From contig NZ_FCOM02000008.1 of the NCBI RefSeq assembly GCF_001544695.2, positions 62,001 through 126,000 of the forward strand: 64,000 nt of DNA. The letters run 5' to 3'. Under the pieces are notes generated by a model. That model was not told where the DNA came from. It saw only the letters and a list, made by a program, of their open reading frames with translations, and did not search any database. The first letter of the stretch is position 1. Every line of letters starts with the position of its first letter. This document shows positions 18,458 through 27,452 of this stretch, piece by piece. The position numbers were made by a program, and so were the translations under genes. This stretch comes from Caballeronia arvi (GTDB lineage Bacteria > Pseudomonadota > Gammaproteobacteria > Burkholderiales > Burkholderiaceae).

Positions 18458-20041
18458 TCAAACCCTGCGCTGCTTCATCTGACCGGCGATGTAGTCCGCC
18501 TGGCGAATGGCGAGCGTGACGATCGTGAGCGTCGGGTTCTCGGCGGCGCCCGTGGTGAACTGACTGCCATCGGAGATGAACAGGTTCGCCACTTCGTGCG
18601 TCTGGCCGTGCGGATTGCAGACGCCGTCGCTGGCCTTCGCGCTCATGCGCGCGGTGCCGAGATTGTGCGTCGACGGATACGGCGGCACGATGTACGTCGC
18701 CTTCGCGCCCGCCGCCTCGTACACGGCGCTGCCCTGCTTGAACGCGTGCTCGCGCATCGCTTCGTCGTTCGGATGATCGTCGAAATGGACGTTCGGCACC
18801 GACAAGCCGTACTGATCCTTCACGTTCGTATTGAGTGTGATGCGATTCGACTCGCGCGGCATATCTTCGCCGACGATCCACATGCCCGCCGTGTACTGAT
18901 ACTGATCGAGCGCCGCCGTGAAGTTCGGGCCCCACGCGCCCGGATCGAGAAACGCCGCATAGAACGGCAGGCCGAGCGAGATCGTCTCCATGTGATAGCC
19001 GCCCGCGAAGCCGCGCTTCGGCTCGAACACGGCTTCATCCTCGATGATGCCCGCCATCGTCGTGCCCTTGAACATCTCGACCTTGTCGTTGAACACGCCG
19101 TAGACCGAGCCGGTCGTGTGCCGCATGTAATTGCGTCCCACCTGACCGGAGCCATTCGCGAGGCCATCGGGGAATTTGCCCGACTGCGAATTGAGCAACA
19201 GGCGCGGCGTCTCGATCGCGTTGCCCGCCACCGCGACGACGCGCGCACGCTGACGTTGCAGCTTGCCCTTCGCATCGTAATAGACGACGCCCGTCGCCTT
19301 GCCGCGCGCATCGTGCTCGATCTTCACGACATGCGCCTCGGTGCGCAGCTCCATATGGCCCGTCGCCTGCGCACGTGGCAGCTCCGTATAGAGCGTCGAC
19401 CACTTCGCACCCATGCGGCAGCCCTGAAAGCAGAAGCCGCGCTGAAAGCAATGCGTGCGGTCGTCGCGCACCGTGCTGTTGATCGCCATGTGGCCGGTGT
19501 TGCAGGCCTTGTAGCCCACCTTCATCGCGCCCGCCGACATCACCTTGAAGTTGTTGTTGCCCGGCAGACCCGGCAGACCGTTCGTGCGCGTCACGCCCAT
19601 CTTCTTCTCGGCGCGGTCGTAGTACGGGTCGAGATCGGCGCGCGTGATGGGCCAGTCGAGCAGACTGGCGCCCTGCACGTCGCCATATGTGGTCTTCGCC
19701 TTGAACTCGTGCGGCTGGATGCGCAGGCTCGCGCCCGCCCAGTGCGTCGTCGTGCCGCCGACCGTCTTGCAGACCCACGCCGGCAGGTTCGGAAAATCCT
19801 TTGCCACGCGCCACGAGCCGGACGTCGTGCGCGTGTCGAGCCATGAAAGCATCTTGAAGGCGTCCCACTCCGATGTGGAGAAATCGCCTTGCGTATGCAG
19901 CTTGCCCGCTTCGAGCACGACGACGTCGATGCCCTTTTGCGCAAGCTCGTTGGCGAGCGTGCCGCCGCCCGCACCCGATCCGATGACGACGACCACATTG
20001 CCGTCGCTGTGCTTGAACTGCACCTTGTTACCCTGATCCAT
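18458..20041 (-). CDS. GMC-family FAD oxidoreductase (gluconate dehydrogenase large-subunit type)
   Basis: This 527-residue flavoprotein has the FAD-binding GSGAGGGTLANELAQKG motif near residue 17, the VGGTTTHWAGASLR block and a C-terminal HNLGTARMS plus SDGSQFTTGAAENPTLT region typical of membrane-associated sugar/alcohol dehydrogenases. The start at 20041 follows SD GGAG; upstream in-frame sequence is arginine-rich shadow. It is 22 bases after a subunit-3 gene. Such enzymes usually have a cytochrome c partner, but none is adjacent here. Confidence 0.88.
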   Translation of the reverse strand: MDQGNKVQFKHSDGNVVVVIGSGAGGGTLANELAQKGIDVVVLEAGKLHTQGDFSTSEWDAFKMLSWLDTRTTSGSWRVAKDFPNLPAWVCKTVGGTTTHWAGASLRIQPHEFKAKTTYGDVQGASLLDWPITRADLDPYYDRAEKKMGVTRTNGLPGLPGNNNFKVMSAGAMKVGYKACNTGHMAINSTVRDDRTHCFQRGFCFQGCRMGAKWSTLYTELPRAQATGHMELRTEAHVVKIEHDARGKATGVVYYDAKGKLQRQRARVVAVAGNAIETPRLLLNSQSGKFPDGLANGSGQVGRNYMRHTTGSVYGVFNDKVEMFKGTTMAGIIEDEAVFEPKRGFAGGYHMETISLGLPFYAAFLDPGAWGPNFTAALDQYQYTAGMWIVGEDMPRESNRITLNTNVKDQYGLSVPNVHFDDHPNDEAMREHAFKQGSAVYEAAGAKATYIVPPYPSTHNLGTARMSAKASDGVCNPHGQTHEVANLFISDGSQFTTGAAENPTLTIVTLAIRQADYIAGQMKQRRV

Positions 20042-20063
20042 GTCGGTCTCCGCTCGTGGTTGT

Positions 20064-20708
20064 TCAGCTGTCGGTCGGGATGGGACCGCTCGCGCCCGCG
20101 GGCGGATCGGGCAGCCACGACAGACTGTTGAAGCCCTGATGCAGATACCCACCGTCGCCCTTCGACGCGCCGTAGCCGAAGTGCTCGTACGCCAGCGGAT
20201 TGCTGTACAGCGAGACCACGGCGGTGCTGCGCACGGTCGCGAAGAACGGCGTGCCCGCGAGCGCGGCGACGTCCTGCGCCTTGTCGTTCGCGCTGCGTTT
20301 GGTCCAGTCGGAGCCGGCTTTGGCGTCGAGCTGGGCGACACCATCGGCGAGTTGCTGACGCACCGCCGGATCGGCTTTCGCCTTGGCGTCGAGATCCTTG
20401 ACGACGAGCGCATAGACGGCGTCATCGAGCGTGGCGTGCGGGTAGATCTGCCGCGTGACCTGCAAAAGCACTTCCCCCTGATGCGTGTCGAGCCCCTGCA
20501 TTTCGAGCGCCCAGACGCGGCTCGGCGCGAGGCTCGCAAAGATCGACGTCGCCGCGATCGTGCCGACGAGCACGCCCGTGCCGCGCAGGAATTCGCGCCG
20601 TGTCAGTGCGATCTTCGGGGGTGCGGCGGCGCTTTCATCATGGTCGTGATGATGTCCACCGTCGTGCGCGCGCCGCTGCGCGACGATCGGAATGATCGTG
20701 TCTCGCAT
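20064..20708 (-). CDS. Gluconate 2-dehydrogenase subunit 3 family protein with Tat signal
   Basis: This is a 214-residue protein with a histidine-rich N-terminus (DGGHHHDHD), a twin-arginine signal LTRREFLRGTG followed by a hydrophobic stretch, then a conserved domain of about 150 residues (LLQVTRQIYPHATLDDAVYALVVKDLD). Subunit 3 helps export and maturation of the GMC partner by Tat hitch-hiking. The MRDTIIP start was chosen because AAGGAG lies seven bases upstream. It forms an operon with the GMC gene. Confidence 0.85.
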   Translation of the reverse strand: MRDTIIPIVAQRRAHDGGHHHDHDESAAAPPKIALTRREFLRGTGVLVGTIAATSIFASLAPSRVWALEMQGLDTHQGEVLLQVTRQIYPHATLDDAVYALVVKDLDAKAKADPAVRQQLADGVAQLDAKAGSDWTKRSANDKAQDVAALAGTPFFATVRSTAVVSLYSNPLAYEHFGYGASKGDGGYLHQGFNSLSWLPDPPAGASGPIPTDS

Positions 20709-20800
20709 GTCTCTCTCCTTGTGGGGCACTGCAACAACTTATGTATGTGGTCCTGCGCGATACGTTTTCTGATTTTTTCTGATTGTTATGTTCGAATGCG

Positions 20801-21199
20801 TCAGCGGTAATGTCCGTGCTTTTCGAGTACTTCGATCTTGTAGCCGTCCGGGTCTTCCAGGAAAAAGAATCGGGCGATGAGTTCGCCCTTGCCATCCTTG
20901 AATTCCTTCACGTCTTTGGGCTGCAGTTTCAGACCGGCGAGGCGCTCGTGTTCCGCGCGGACGTCATCGACGACGACAGCGAAGTGGCCATAGCCGTCGC
21001 CATGCGTGTAAGGCGTGTCGCGTCCCTTGTTCCAGGTGAGTTCGATCTCGGCTTCGGTCTCGTCGTTGCGCAGATAGACGAGCGAAAAGTCATCGAAATC
21101 CAGGCGATGACTCGGCGTCAGTCCAAGTGCGGATCGATAGAAGTCCAGTGAGCGGTCGAGGTCGCGAACGCGAATCATGGTATGAATCAGCTTTGGCAT
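20801..21199 (-). CDS. gloA: Lactoylglutathione lyase (glyoxalase I)
   Basis: This is a 132-residue single-domain glyoxalase with the metal-ligand pattern His6 (LIHTMIRV), Glu in EAEIELTWN, His in YGHFAVVVDD and Glu in KIEVLE, as in proteobacterial GloA. It converts the methylglyoxal-glutathione hemithioacetal to lactoylglutathione. The start MPKLIHTM at 21199 gives the standard length. It looks like a monocistronic unit. Confidence 0.9.
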   Translation of the reverse strand: MPKLIHTMIRVRDLDRSLDFYRSALGLTPSHRLDFDDFSLVYLRNDETEAEIELTWNKGRDTPYTHGDGYGHFAVVVDDVRAEHERLAGLKLQPKDVKEFKDGKGELIARFFFLEDPDGYKIEVLEKHGHYR

Positions 21200-21453
21200 T
21201 GGCGCTCCTTGAAGAAGAGTGGCGGTCTCATAGCCGAGTGATGCACTGCGCAATCGCGTTCCTGACGAACAATCTACCTAGAGTGACGAAGCGAGGGGTA
21301 ATAGACGGTTAAATTTTAGGAGGCGCGAGCCTTTCGAGTTGAAATTATTGGCTCGCCGCCGCAAGCTCGCATTGCATCGGCGGTAAGGCTTTCTGATTGG
21401 TGTTAACCCTCTTGCCGATCGCTCTCTTCACTCGCACGGGGAGAGGCCGGGAT

Positions 21454-22443
21454 TCATCGTTCGGATACCGTATCATTTTCATCGATGGATCGATCCGCCC
21501 CGCGCTCGCGGCCTTCCCTGCCGATGCGGCGCACGGCCTGCGGCGGTTGTCCGATCGTGCGCAGAAACGCGCGCCTCATTCTCTCGCGATCCGCGAAGCC
21601 GACTTCGTCCGCGATCACGTCCAGCGAAAGCCGCCCTTTTTCCAGCAGCAAGCGCGCCGCTTCCACGCGCAGATGCTCGATAGCCTTGGCAGGCGTCTGG
21701 CCGGTCTCGGCGCCGAATGCGCGGCTGAACTGGCGCGGACTCAGGCCCGCGACATCCGCGAGTTCCTCGACCGTCAATGGATTGCGCAGATTCGCGTTCG
21801 CATGGTCGATGGCTTTCTGGATCTTGTCCGATTTGGGTTCGAGATCGAGCAAAGTAGAAAACTGCGATTGCCCGCCAGCGCGCCGATGGTAGATGACGAG
21901 CTTGCGCGCCACCGCGCGCGAGACTTCTTGGCCGTGATCCTTCTCGATCATGGCGAGCGCCATGTCGATGGTGGCCGTCATGCCTGCCGACGTCCACACC
22001 GGTCCGTCGACGATGAAAATCTGGTCCTCTTCGACGGTCACTCGGGGAAAACGGCGCTGCAAGTCGTTGGCGAAGCGCCAGTGCGTCGTGGCGCGGCGGC
22101 CGTCGAGCACGCCCGCTTCGGCCAGGATGAACGCGCCGGTGCAGGGCGCCGCGATCCGTCTCGACGTGTCCAGCGAACGCCTGACGAACGTCGTCAATGC
22201 CGCCGACACGATATCGGTTTCGACGCCCGACGCGAACATCACGGTGTCGAAAGCGGCGTCGCCGAACGCCTGCGTTTCCACGCGCACCCCCGCCGATGAC
22301 AGCACCAGCCCGCCCTGCTCGGACAGCACCGTGACCCCGTACGCAGGCTCGCCCAGCACGGCGTTCGCGAGTTCGAACGCGGTGACTGCCGAGAATCCCA
22401 GCAGATAGAAATTCGGAAACACCACAAAGCCGATGGTGTGCAT
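21454..22443 (-). CDS. GlxA-type transcriptional regulator (DJ-1/PfpI plus AraC HTH)
   Basis: This 329-residue regulator has residues 1-190 resembling the DJ-1/PfpI amidase-like domain (PCTGAFILAEAGVLDGRRATTHW contains the usual cysteine) and residues 220-310 forming a double AraC HTH (VEELADVAGLSPRQFSRAFGAETGQTPAKAIEHLRVEAARLLLE). I chose MHTIGFVVFP with AAGG upstream. It is divergent from an MFS exporter gene that it may control. Confidence 0.85.
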   Translation of the reverse strand: MHTIGFVVFPNFYLLGFSAVTAFELANAVLGEPAYGVTVLSEQGGLVLSSAGVRVETQAFGDAAFDTVMFASGVETDIVSAALTTFVRRSLDTSRRIAAPCTGAFILAEAGVLDGRRATTHWRFANDLQRRFPRVTVEEDQIFIVDGPVWTSAGMTATIDMALAMIEKDHGQEVSRAVARKLVIYHRRAGGQSQFSTLLDLEPKSDKIQKAIDHANANLRNPLTVEELADVAGLSPRQFSRAFGAETGQTPAKAIEHLRVEAARLLLEKGRLSLDVIADEVGFADRERMRRAFLRTIGQPPQAVRRIGREGRERGADRSIDENDTVSER

Positions 22444-22472
22444 AGCGCGCCCTTCTTCATGTCCGAAATTCA

Positions 22473-22484
22473 TTGTATATACGA
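22473..22484. promoter_or_regulatory. HutC-like near-palindrome in the glxA-type/MFS divergent promoter
   Basis: TTGTATATACGA differs by one base from the palindrome before hutU. It lies between two divergent start codons. It may be a real operator or a chance match; one site with one mismatch is weak support. Confidence 0.3.
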
Positions 22485-22549
22485 CATTTGAGACACGGTC
22501 AACGACGACTATCCTTGGGTTTTCCAACCGGATTCACCGCTAACTTCGT

Positions 22550-23737
22550 ATGGATCGTCGACTTCTGATACTGGCAACCGGCATGTTCGCGATGGGCACC
22601 GACAACTTCGTCGTCGCCGGCATTCTTCCGGGCGTCGCGGCGTCGCTGCACACATCGGTCGGGCTGGCCGGACTGATGGTGACGTTCTACGCGCTGACTT
22701 ATGCGGTGGCCGCGCCCGTCATGGCCGCCGTGGCGGGCAACTGGCCGCGCAAGCTCTTGCTGATTTCGGCGCTCGGCATTTTCGTCGTCGGCAATGCGAT
22801 CAGCGCGCTCGCCGATGACTTGCACTGGGTTCTCTTCGCGCGCGCGCTCGCCGGATTCGGCGCGGCGTTGTTCGCGCCCACCGCGCTGGGCGTCGCGTCC
22901 GCCCTTGCGGCGCCCGAGAAGCGCGGCCGCGCGCTCGCGATGGTCACGGCCGGTCTCACGGCCGCAACGGCGCTCGGCTCGCCGATCGGCACGTTCATCG
23001 GCGGATTCGGGAGCTGGCGAACGACGCTCTGGTTCGTCACGCTGCTCGGCCTCGTCGCGATGATCGGCGTATGGACGATGCTGCCATCGGTGCCGCGCCC
23101 GGCATCGGTCAGACTGCGGGAACGGCTTGCGCCTGTCCGCGATGCGCGCATCGCGCTCACCTTGCTCACGTCGCTGTTCGCGTTCGGCGGATTTCTGATG
23201 GTCTACACGTATGCGGGCGTCGTGCTGGAACGCGTGACGCATGGCGACGAACGCATCCTCGCCGGGCTGTTCCTGTTGTGGGGCGTGGCGGCGACCGCGG
23301 GCAACCTGCTGGCCGGCCGGCTGGTGGATCGGCTCGACGGCCGCAAGATCATCAATGCGATGCTGTGGCTCGCCATCGTCAATTTCTGCGCGCTGCCGTG
23401 GACGTCCGCGAACGCATTCAGCGCCGCGATAGCGCTCGCGATCTGGGGCGTGTGCGGATGGGGGCTCATCGTTCCGCAACAGCATCGCCTCGTGCAGATT
23501 TCGCCGCAGGTCGCGCCGCTGCTGCTCGCGCTGAACAACACGGCGACTTACATCGGTCTCGCGTGTTCGGGGCTGCTGGGCGGCGCTTTGATTCCGTCGA
23601 TCGGGGCGCAATATCTGAGTCTCGTCGCCGCCGCGCTCATTGCAATCTCTTTCGTATGCGCCGAGGCCGCGCATCGCCGTATCGAGCGGCCCGGTATTCG
23701 GCATCGCGTAACGGGCGATTCACGGACATTCTCATGA
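22550..23737 (+). CDS. MFS transporter (DHA1-type exporter)
   Basis: This 395-residue protein has about 12 membrane segments, the MFS motif-A-like loop near GNWPRKLLL and the GMFAMGTDNFVVAGILP first helix typical of DHA1 drug/sugar efflux proteins (AraJ/Cml-like). It diverges from the GlxA-type regulator gene, its likely controller. The substrate is unknown. Confidence 0.85.
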   Translation: MDRRLLILATGMFAMGTDNFVVAGILPGVAASLHTSVGLAGLMVTFYALTYAVAAPVMAAVAGNWPRKLLLISALGIFVVGNAISALADDLHWVLFARALAGFGAALFAPTALGVASALAAPEKRGRALAMVTAGLTAATALGSPIGTFIGGFGSWRTTLWFVTLLGLVAMIGVWTMLPSVPRPASVRLRERLAPVRDARIALTLLTSLFAFGGFLMVYTYAGVVLERVTHGDERILAGLFLLWGVAATAGNLLAGRLVDRLDGRKIINAMLWLAIVNFCALPWTSANAFSAAIALAIWGVCGWGLIVPQQHRLVQISPQVAPLLLALNNTATYIGLACSGLLGGALIPSIGAQYLSLVAAALIAISFVCAEAAHRRIERPGIRHRVTGDSRTFS

Positions 23738-23777
23738 GCGAGCGATCCTTCAGTGAGCGGATGACGGCGAAAGCTCC

Positions 23778-24698
23778 TCAGACGATGGCGCGTCCACTGC
23801 GCCTGCCCTCGAAAAGATCCGCCTGATTCGCAAGCCCTGCACCGACGAGATCGAAGAACGCCCGCACGCGCGCCGTCTTCCTCAGGTCGGCGTGCGTGAC
23901 GATCCACAATTCGCCTTCCAGCTCTGCGACCGGACGCGCGGCGGCCCGCACCACGCCGGGATCGTCGTCGCCGAGATAGCACGGCAGCAACGCGAGACCG
24001 ACGCCCGCGCGCGCCGCGATGAGCTGATTCACGAGACTGTTCGTCCGATACACCACCGCCGACGGCGCCGCCGACTGCGCGAGCCATTCCGCCGCGCGAA
24101 TGCCCGAGGCCGCCTCGTCCCATCCGATCAGCGCGTGACCGTCGAGCTTGCCGCTTTTCGGCACGCCGCCGTGCGCTTCGACGTAAGCCGGCGCGGCATA
24201 CAGCGCCCACGCGACGCCAGCCAGCTTTCTGCCCCACAAATCGCCTTCCTTCGGACGCACCGGGCGCAGCGCGATATCGGCCTCGCGCCGCGACAGGCTG
24301 AGCACGCGATTGTCGATCGACAATTCGACGACGATCCCCGGATGCGCCCGCCGGAAGGCGGCAAGATGCGCGGTGAGCTGGCTGTATGCGAGCGTCTCCG
24401 ACGACGTGACGCGCAAGCGCCCGCTCAGGCGATGATCGCCACCGACGACATCGCGGCCGAGCGCGAGGAATTCGTCCTCCATGCGCTCCGCGCCCGCCGC
24501 GATGCGCGCGCCCGCTTCCGTCGGCTGATAGACGCCGCCGGGCAGGCGTTCGAACAGGCGCACGCCGAGCTGCGCTTCGAGCGCCTTCAGGCGGCGAAAC
24601 GCGGTCGAATGATCGATGCCCAGCGCCGCGGACGCAGCCGTGAGGCCGCCGCCGCGCTGAATCGCGAGCACGAGACGAAGTTCGTTCCAGTCTTCCAT
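23778..24698 (-). CDS. LysR-family transcriptional regulator
   Basis: This is a 306-residue regulator with an N-terminal winged helix (residues 1-60, WNELRLVLAIQRGGGLTAASAALGIDHSTAFRRLKALEAQLGVRLFER) and a substrate-binding effector domain. It is divergent from the GST gene, which is the usual position for a LysR target. The effector is unknown. Confidence 0.9.
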   Translation of the reverse strand: MEDWNELRLVLAIQRGGGLTAASAALGIDHSTAFRRLKALEAQLGVRLFERLPGGVYQPTEAGARIAAGAERMEDEFLALGRDVVGGDHRLSGRLRVTSSETLAYSQLTAHLAAFRRAHPGIVVELSIDNRVLSLSRREADIALRPVRPKEGDLWGRKLAGVAWALYAAPAYVEAHGGVPKSGKLDGHALIGWDEAASGIRAAEWLAQSAAPSAVVYRTNSLVNQLIAARAGVGLALLPCYLGDDDPGVVRAAARPVAELEGELWIVTHADLRKTARVRAFFDLVGAGLANQADLFEGRRSGRAIV

Positions 24699-24828
24699 GC
24701 ATCGAGATTAGGCGACGGCTTGCATCGTCGCAAGCGCGGCTTTCCCGTAGACAATGGACTTGCGCGCACGCAATGACTAACCTGCACTCGTCCGATTCAG
24801 TTCGATTCATCCACGAGAGAGGTTGCTC

Positions 24829-25449
24829 ATGAAGCTCTATTACGCCGCTGGAACGTGCTCGCTGTCTCCGCATATCGTCGCGCGGGAGGCGGGCATCGCG
24901 CTCGAACTCGAACGTGTCGATATCTTCAGGACACCGCACATCACCGAAACGGGCGTCGATTTCACGACGGTCAATCCGAACGGCTACGTTCCCGCGCTGC
25001 AACTCGACGACGGCTCGATCCTCACCGAAGGCAGCGCGATCGTGCAGTATCTCGCCGACCTGAAGCCCGAAAGCCGTCTCGCGCCGCCAGCGGGCACGCG
25101 TGAGCGCGTCGCGTTGCAGACGTGGCTCGGCTTCATCGCGACGGAACTGCACAAGATGTTCAGTCCGTGGCTCTTTCATCCGGAATACGGCGCGCAGGCG
25201 CAGGCCGCGGCACGCGCACGGATCGCGCAACGGCTCGCATTCGTGGAGCGTCATCTGCGCGATCGCGGTCCGTTTTTGCTCGGCGATACTTTCACGGCCG
25301 CGGACGCCTATCTCTTCACGATCGCGGGCTGGACATCAGCGACGAAGATCGATGTGGCGCCGTTCCCGTCGCTGGGCGCGTTCATGGAGCGCGTGTCGGC
25401 GCGGCCCGCCGTTCGCGAGGCGATGCGCGCCGAAGGCATGAAGACATGA
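24829..25449 (+). CDS. Glutathione S-transferase (beta-class-like)
   Basis: This 206-residue cytosolic enzyme has an N-terminal thioredoxin-like domain (MKLYYAAGTCSLSPHIVAREAG, with the cysteine of beta-class GSTs, then GYVPALQLDDGSILTEGSAIVQYLAD) and a helical C-terminal domain. The ATG at 24829 was preferred over a TTG two codons upstream. Its stop overlaps the SMR gene start by three bases, so the two are co-expressed. Confidence 0.92.
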   Translation: MKLYYAAGTCSLSPHIVAREAGIALELERVDIFRTPHITETGVDFTTVNPNGYVPALQLDDGSILTEGSAIVQYLADLKPESRLAPPAGTRERVALQTWLGFIATELHKMFSPWLFHPEYGAQAQAAARARIAQRLAFVERHLRDRGPFLLGDTFTAADAYLFTIAGWTSATKIDVAPFPSLGAFMERVSARPAVREAMRAEGMKT

Positions 25450-25775
25450 GCCAGGGCATCGCGTGGCTGCTGCTCGTCGTGTCGGGCTTGCTGGATGTCG
25501 CATGGGCCGTCGCGATGAAGTACGCGCATGGCTACACGCGGCCGGGCTGGACGGCGCTCTCGCTCGTCCTGCTCGCCGCGTTCGTCTGGCTGCTCGGCCG
25601 GGTGCTGACCGTGTTGCCGGTCGGGAGCGCTTACGCGGTGTGGACCGGCATCGGCGCATCGGGCACGGTGCTGCTCGGCGCCGCGCTGTTCGGCGAGACG
25701 TTGAGCATGCTGCGCGTGACTGGCGTCGTGCTCGTCGTGGCGGGCATCGTCGCGCTCAGGCAGGCGCCGGCGTGA
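25446..25775 (+). CDS. SMR-family transporter (SugE/Gdx-like)
   Basis: This 109-residue protein has four membrane helices; the helix-1 signature WLLLVVSGLLDVAWAVAMKYAHG contains the conserved acidic site as Asp rather than the usual Glu (Asp18), a notable variant. Tail GIVALRQAPA. SMR proteins export quaternary ammonium compounds or guanidinium. The start ATG overlaps the GST stop (ATGA). Confidence 0.85.
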   Translation: MSQGIAWLLLVVSGLLDVAWAVAMKYAHGYTRPGWTALSLVLLAAFVWLLGRVLTVLPVGSAYAVWTGIGASGTVLLGAALFGETLSMLRVTGVVLVVAGIVALRQAPA

Positions 25776-25788
25776 GCGGCGCGCATCC

Positions 25789-27174
25789 TCACGCCGCCGT
25801 CGCAGGCGCGATGTTCTGATTCATGCGAAACAGGTTCGCCGGATCGACTTTCCTCTTGATCGCAGCGAGCCGCCCGAGCTTGGCGCCGTACGCCGACTGC
25901 AAACCCTCGATGCCTTCATCGCCGCCGAGATAGTTCACATACGCGCCCGGCGCCCGGTATGGGCTCAGCGCGTCGAGCAGTTCGCGCGTCCACGCGATAT
26001 TCCGTTCGCCGTCGTCCGGATCGGACCATGCGGAGGTGATCACGATATTCCACGGCCAGGTGCGATGCCCGAACGCGGTCGACGACTCGTCGGCGCGGCT
26101 CCATGCGCTGTCGCCGTAGTACTCGATCACGATGACGGTCTGTTTCGATGGAACGCGCGCGAAGTGATCGACGACGATGCCGATGGCCGCATCGTCGAGC
26201 GACTTCAGATAGCTGGATTTCCAGTAGCCACGCAGCCCCGGCGGCCACAGATGGTCCGCCATGCGTTGCGCATCCTTGTAGAGCGCGGGGGCGAACTGAT
26301 CGACCAGAGGCGGCCCGTATTCACGCAATCGCCGCAGGGCCTTTTCGCCTTCATCCAGCGGACCCGCATACACGCCGCCCAGGCCCGCGACCGGCGCACC
26401 GCGCATCGGCGCGGGCAGCGAGGGATCGTCCGGCAGATGCAGCAAGAGCGCGCCCAGCGTCAGTTCGTCGGGCGCTTCCGCCTGCAGATCGCGCCATGTG
26501 CGGATGGCATCCGCCGCGGTGCTGGCCGGATGAAGCACGATGCCGGCCAGCACGGTCCCGGCCGGATGCACGTCGAACTCGAACGACGTCACCACGCCGA
26601 AGTTGCCGCCGCCGCCGCGGATCGCCCAGAACAGCTCTTCGTTCTCGCTGCCGCTCGCGTGCACCTGGCGGCCATCGGCGAGCACGACCTCGGCGGATCG
26701 AAGATTGTCCAGCGCCAACCCATGCTTGCGGACCAGCCAGCCGAAGCCGCCGCCGAGCGTCAGGCCTGCCACGCCGGTGACCGACACGAAGCCGCCCGTG
26801 GCGGCGAGTTCGTGCGGTTGAAGCGCATCATTCACTTCGCCCCAGTTGCAGCCGCTTTCCGCACGCACGGTGCGCGCCGACGGATCAACCGCGATGGCCT
26901 TCATCAGCGACAGATCGAGCACGATGCCGTCGTCGCAGACGCCATATCCGGCAACGTTGTGACCCGTGCCGCGCACGGCCAGCGGCAGGCCGTGCTCCTG
27001 CGCGAGCAACACGATCTTCGCTACGTCGTCGGCATCGAGGCAGCGCGCGATCAACGCAGGACGCCGGTCGATCGAGACATTGAAGACGGCGCGGGCAGCG
27101 TCGTAACCGGCATCGCCGGACTGGATGAGTTCACCGCGAAAGCCCGCCCGCTGAAGAGCCAAACGATCGATCAT
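25789..27174 (-). CDS. FAD-linked oxidoreductase (berberine-bridge/PCMH type)
   Basis: This 461-residue oxidase has a PCMH-type FAD domain (LPLAVRGTGHNVAGYGVCDDGIVLDLS, with the histidine used for covalent FAD attachment; TGVAGLTLGGGFGWL) and a C-terminal BBE tail, YLGGDEGIEGLQSAYGAKLGRLAAIKRKVDPANLFRMNQN (cited in part). The second cysteine linkage of plant enzymes is not evident. The MIDRLAL start at 27174 follows SD GGAGG. The substrate is unknown. It converges on the SMR gene with a 13-base gap. Confidence 0.85.
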   Translation of the reverse strand: MIDRLALQRAGFRGELIQSGDAGYDAARAVFNVSIDRRPALIARCLDADDVAKIVLLAQEHGLPLAVRGTGHNVAGYGVCDDGIVLDLSLMKAIAVDPSARTVRAESGCNWGEVNDALQPHELAATGGFVSVTGVAGLTLGGGFGWLVRKHGLALDNLRSAEVVLADGRQVHASGSENEELFWAIRGGGGNFGVVTSFEFDVHPAGTVLAGIVLHPASTAADAIRTWRDLQAEAPDELTLGALLLHLPDDPSLPAPMRGAPVAGLGGVYAGPLDEGEKALRRLREYGPPLVDQFAPALYKDAQRMADHLWPPGLRGYWKSSYLKSLDDAAIGIVVDHFARVPSKQTVIVIEYYGDSAWSRADESSTAFGHRTWPWNIVITSAWSDPDDGERNIAWTRELLDALSPYRAPGAYVNYLGGDEGIEGLQSAYGAKLGRLAAIKRKVDPANLFRMNQNIAPATAA

Positions 27175-27414
27175 CGCGTCCTCCTTCCGTAAGCCGCTCG
27201 TCCTGTCTACCTTAGTCATGACGAAGCCGTCGTTCAAGCTGCTGCATCATGCGTCGCAGCGTCGACGCTCCGGCTTTGTATCGCAACGTGTCCGTCCGGC
27301 ACGCAGATACGCGCGCTTACACAACGCCTCGTCTTAGACACGTGCGCGATACGTCCGCAGGCTTCAATACGTCCATCGCGCGATTGCATCGGCAACGCAT
27401 CGCGCAAGTATTTA

Positions 27415-27428
27415 TGTGCATATGCACA
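27415..27428. promoter_or_regulatory. 14-bp palindrome TGTGCATATGCACA before the NmrA-like/epoxide hydrolase pair
   Basis: This perfect palindrome lies 25 bases upstream of the NmrA-like start codon, in an AT-rich patch of a region with no gene (27175-27452). The position fits an operator. No candidate regulator gene adjoins it. Confidence 0.5.
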
Positions 27429-27452
27429 AATCAATTTCATGAAGGTATCGAC

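Noticed and set aside
20042..20539. Long N-terminal extension of the GMC oxidoreductase frame
   Set aside because: The added residues are Arg/Ser-rich and overlap the subunit-3 gene in another frame; the ATG at 20041 has a good SD and starts the flavoprotein.
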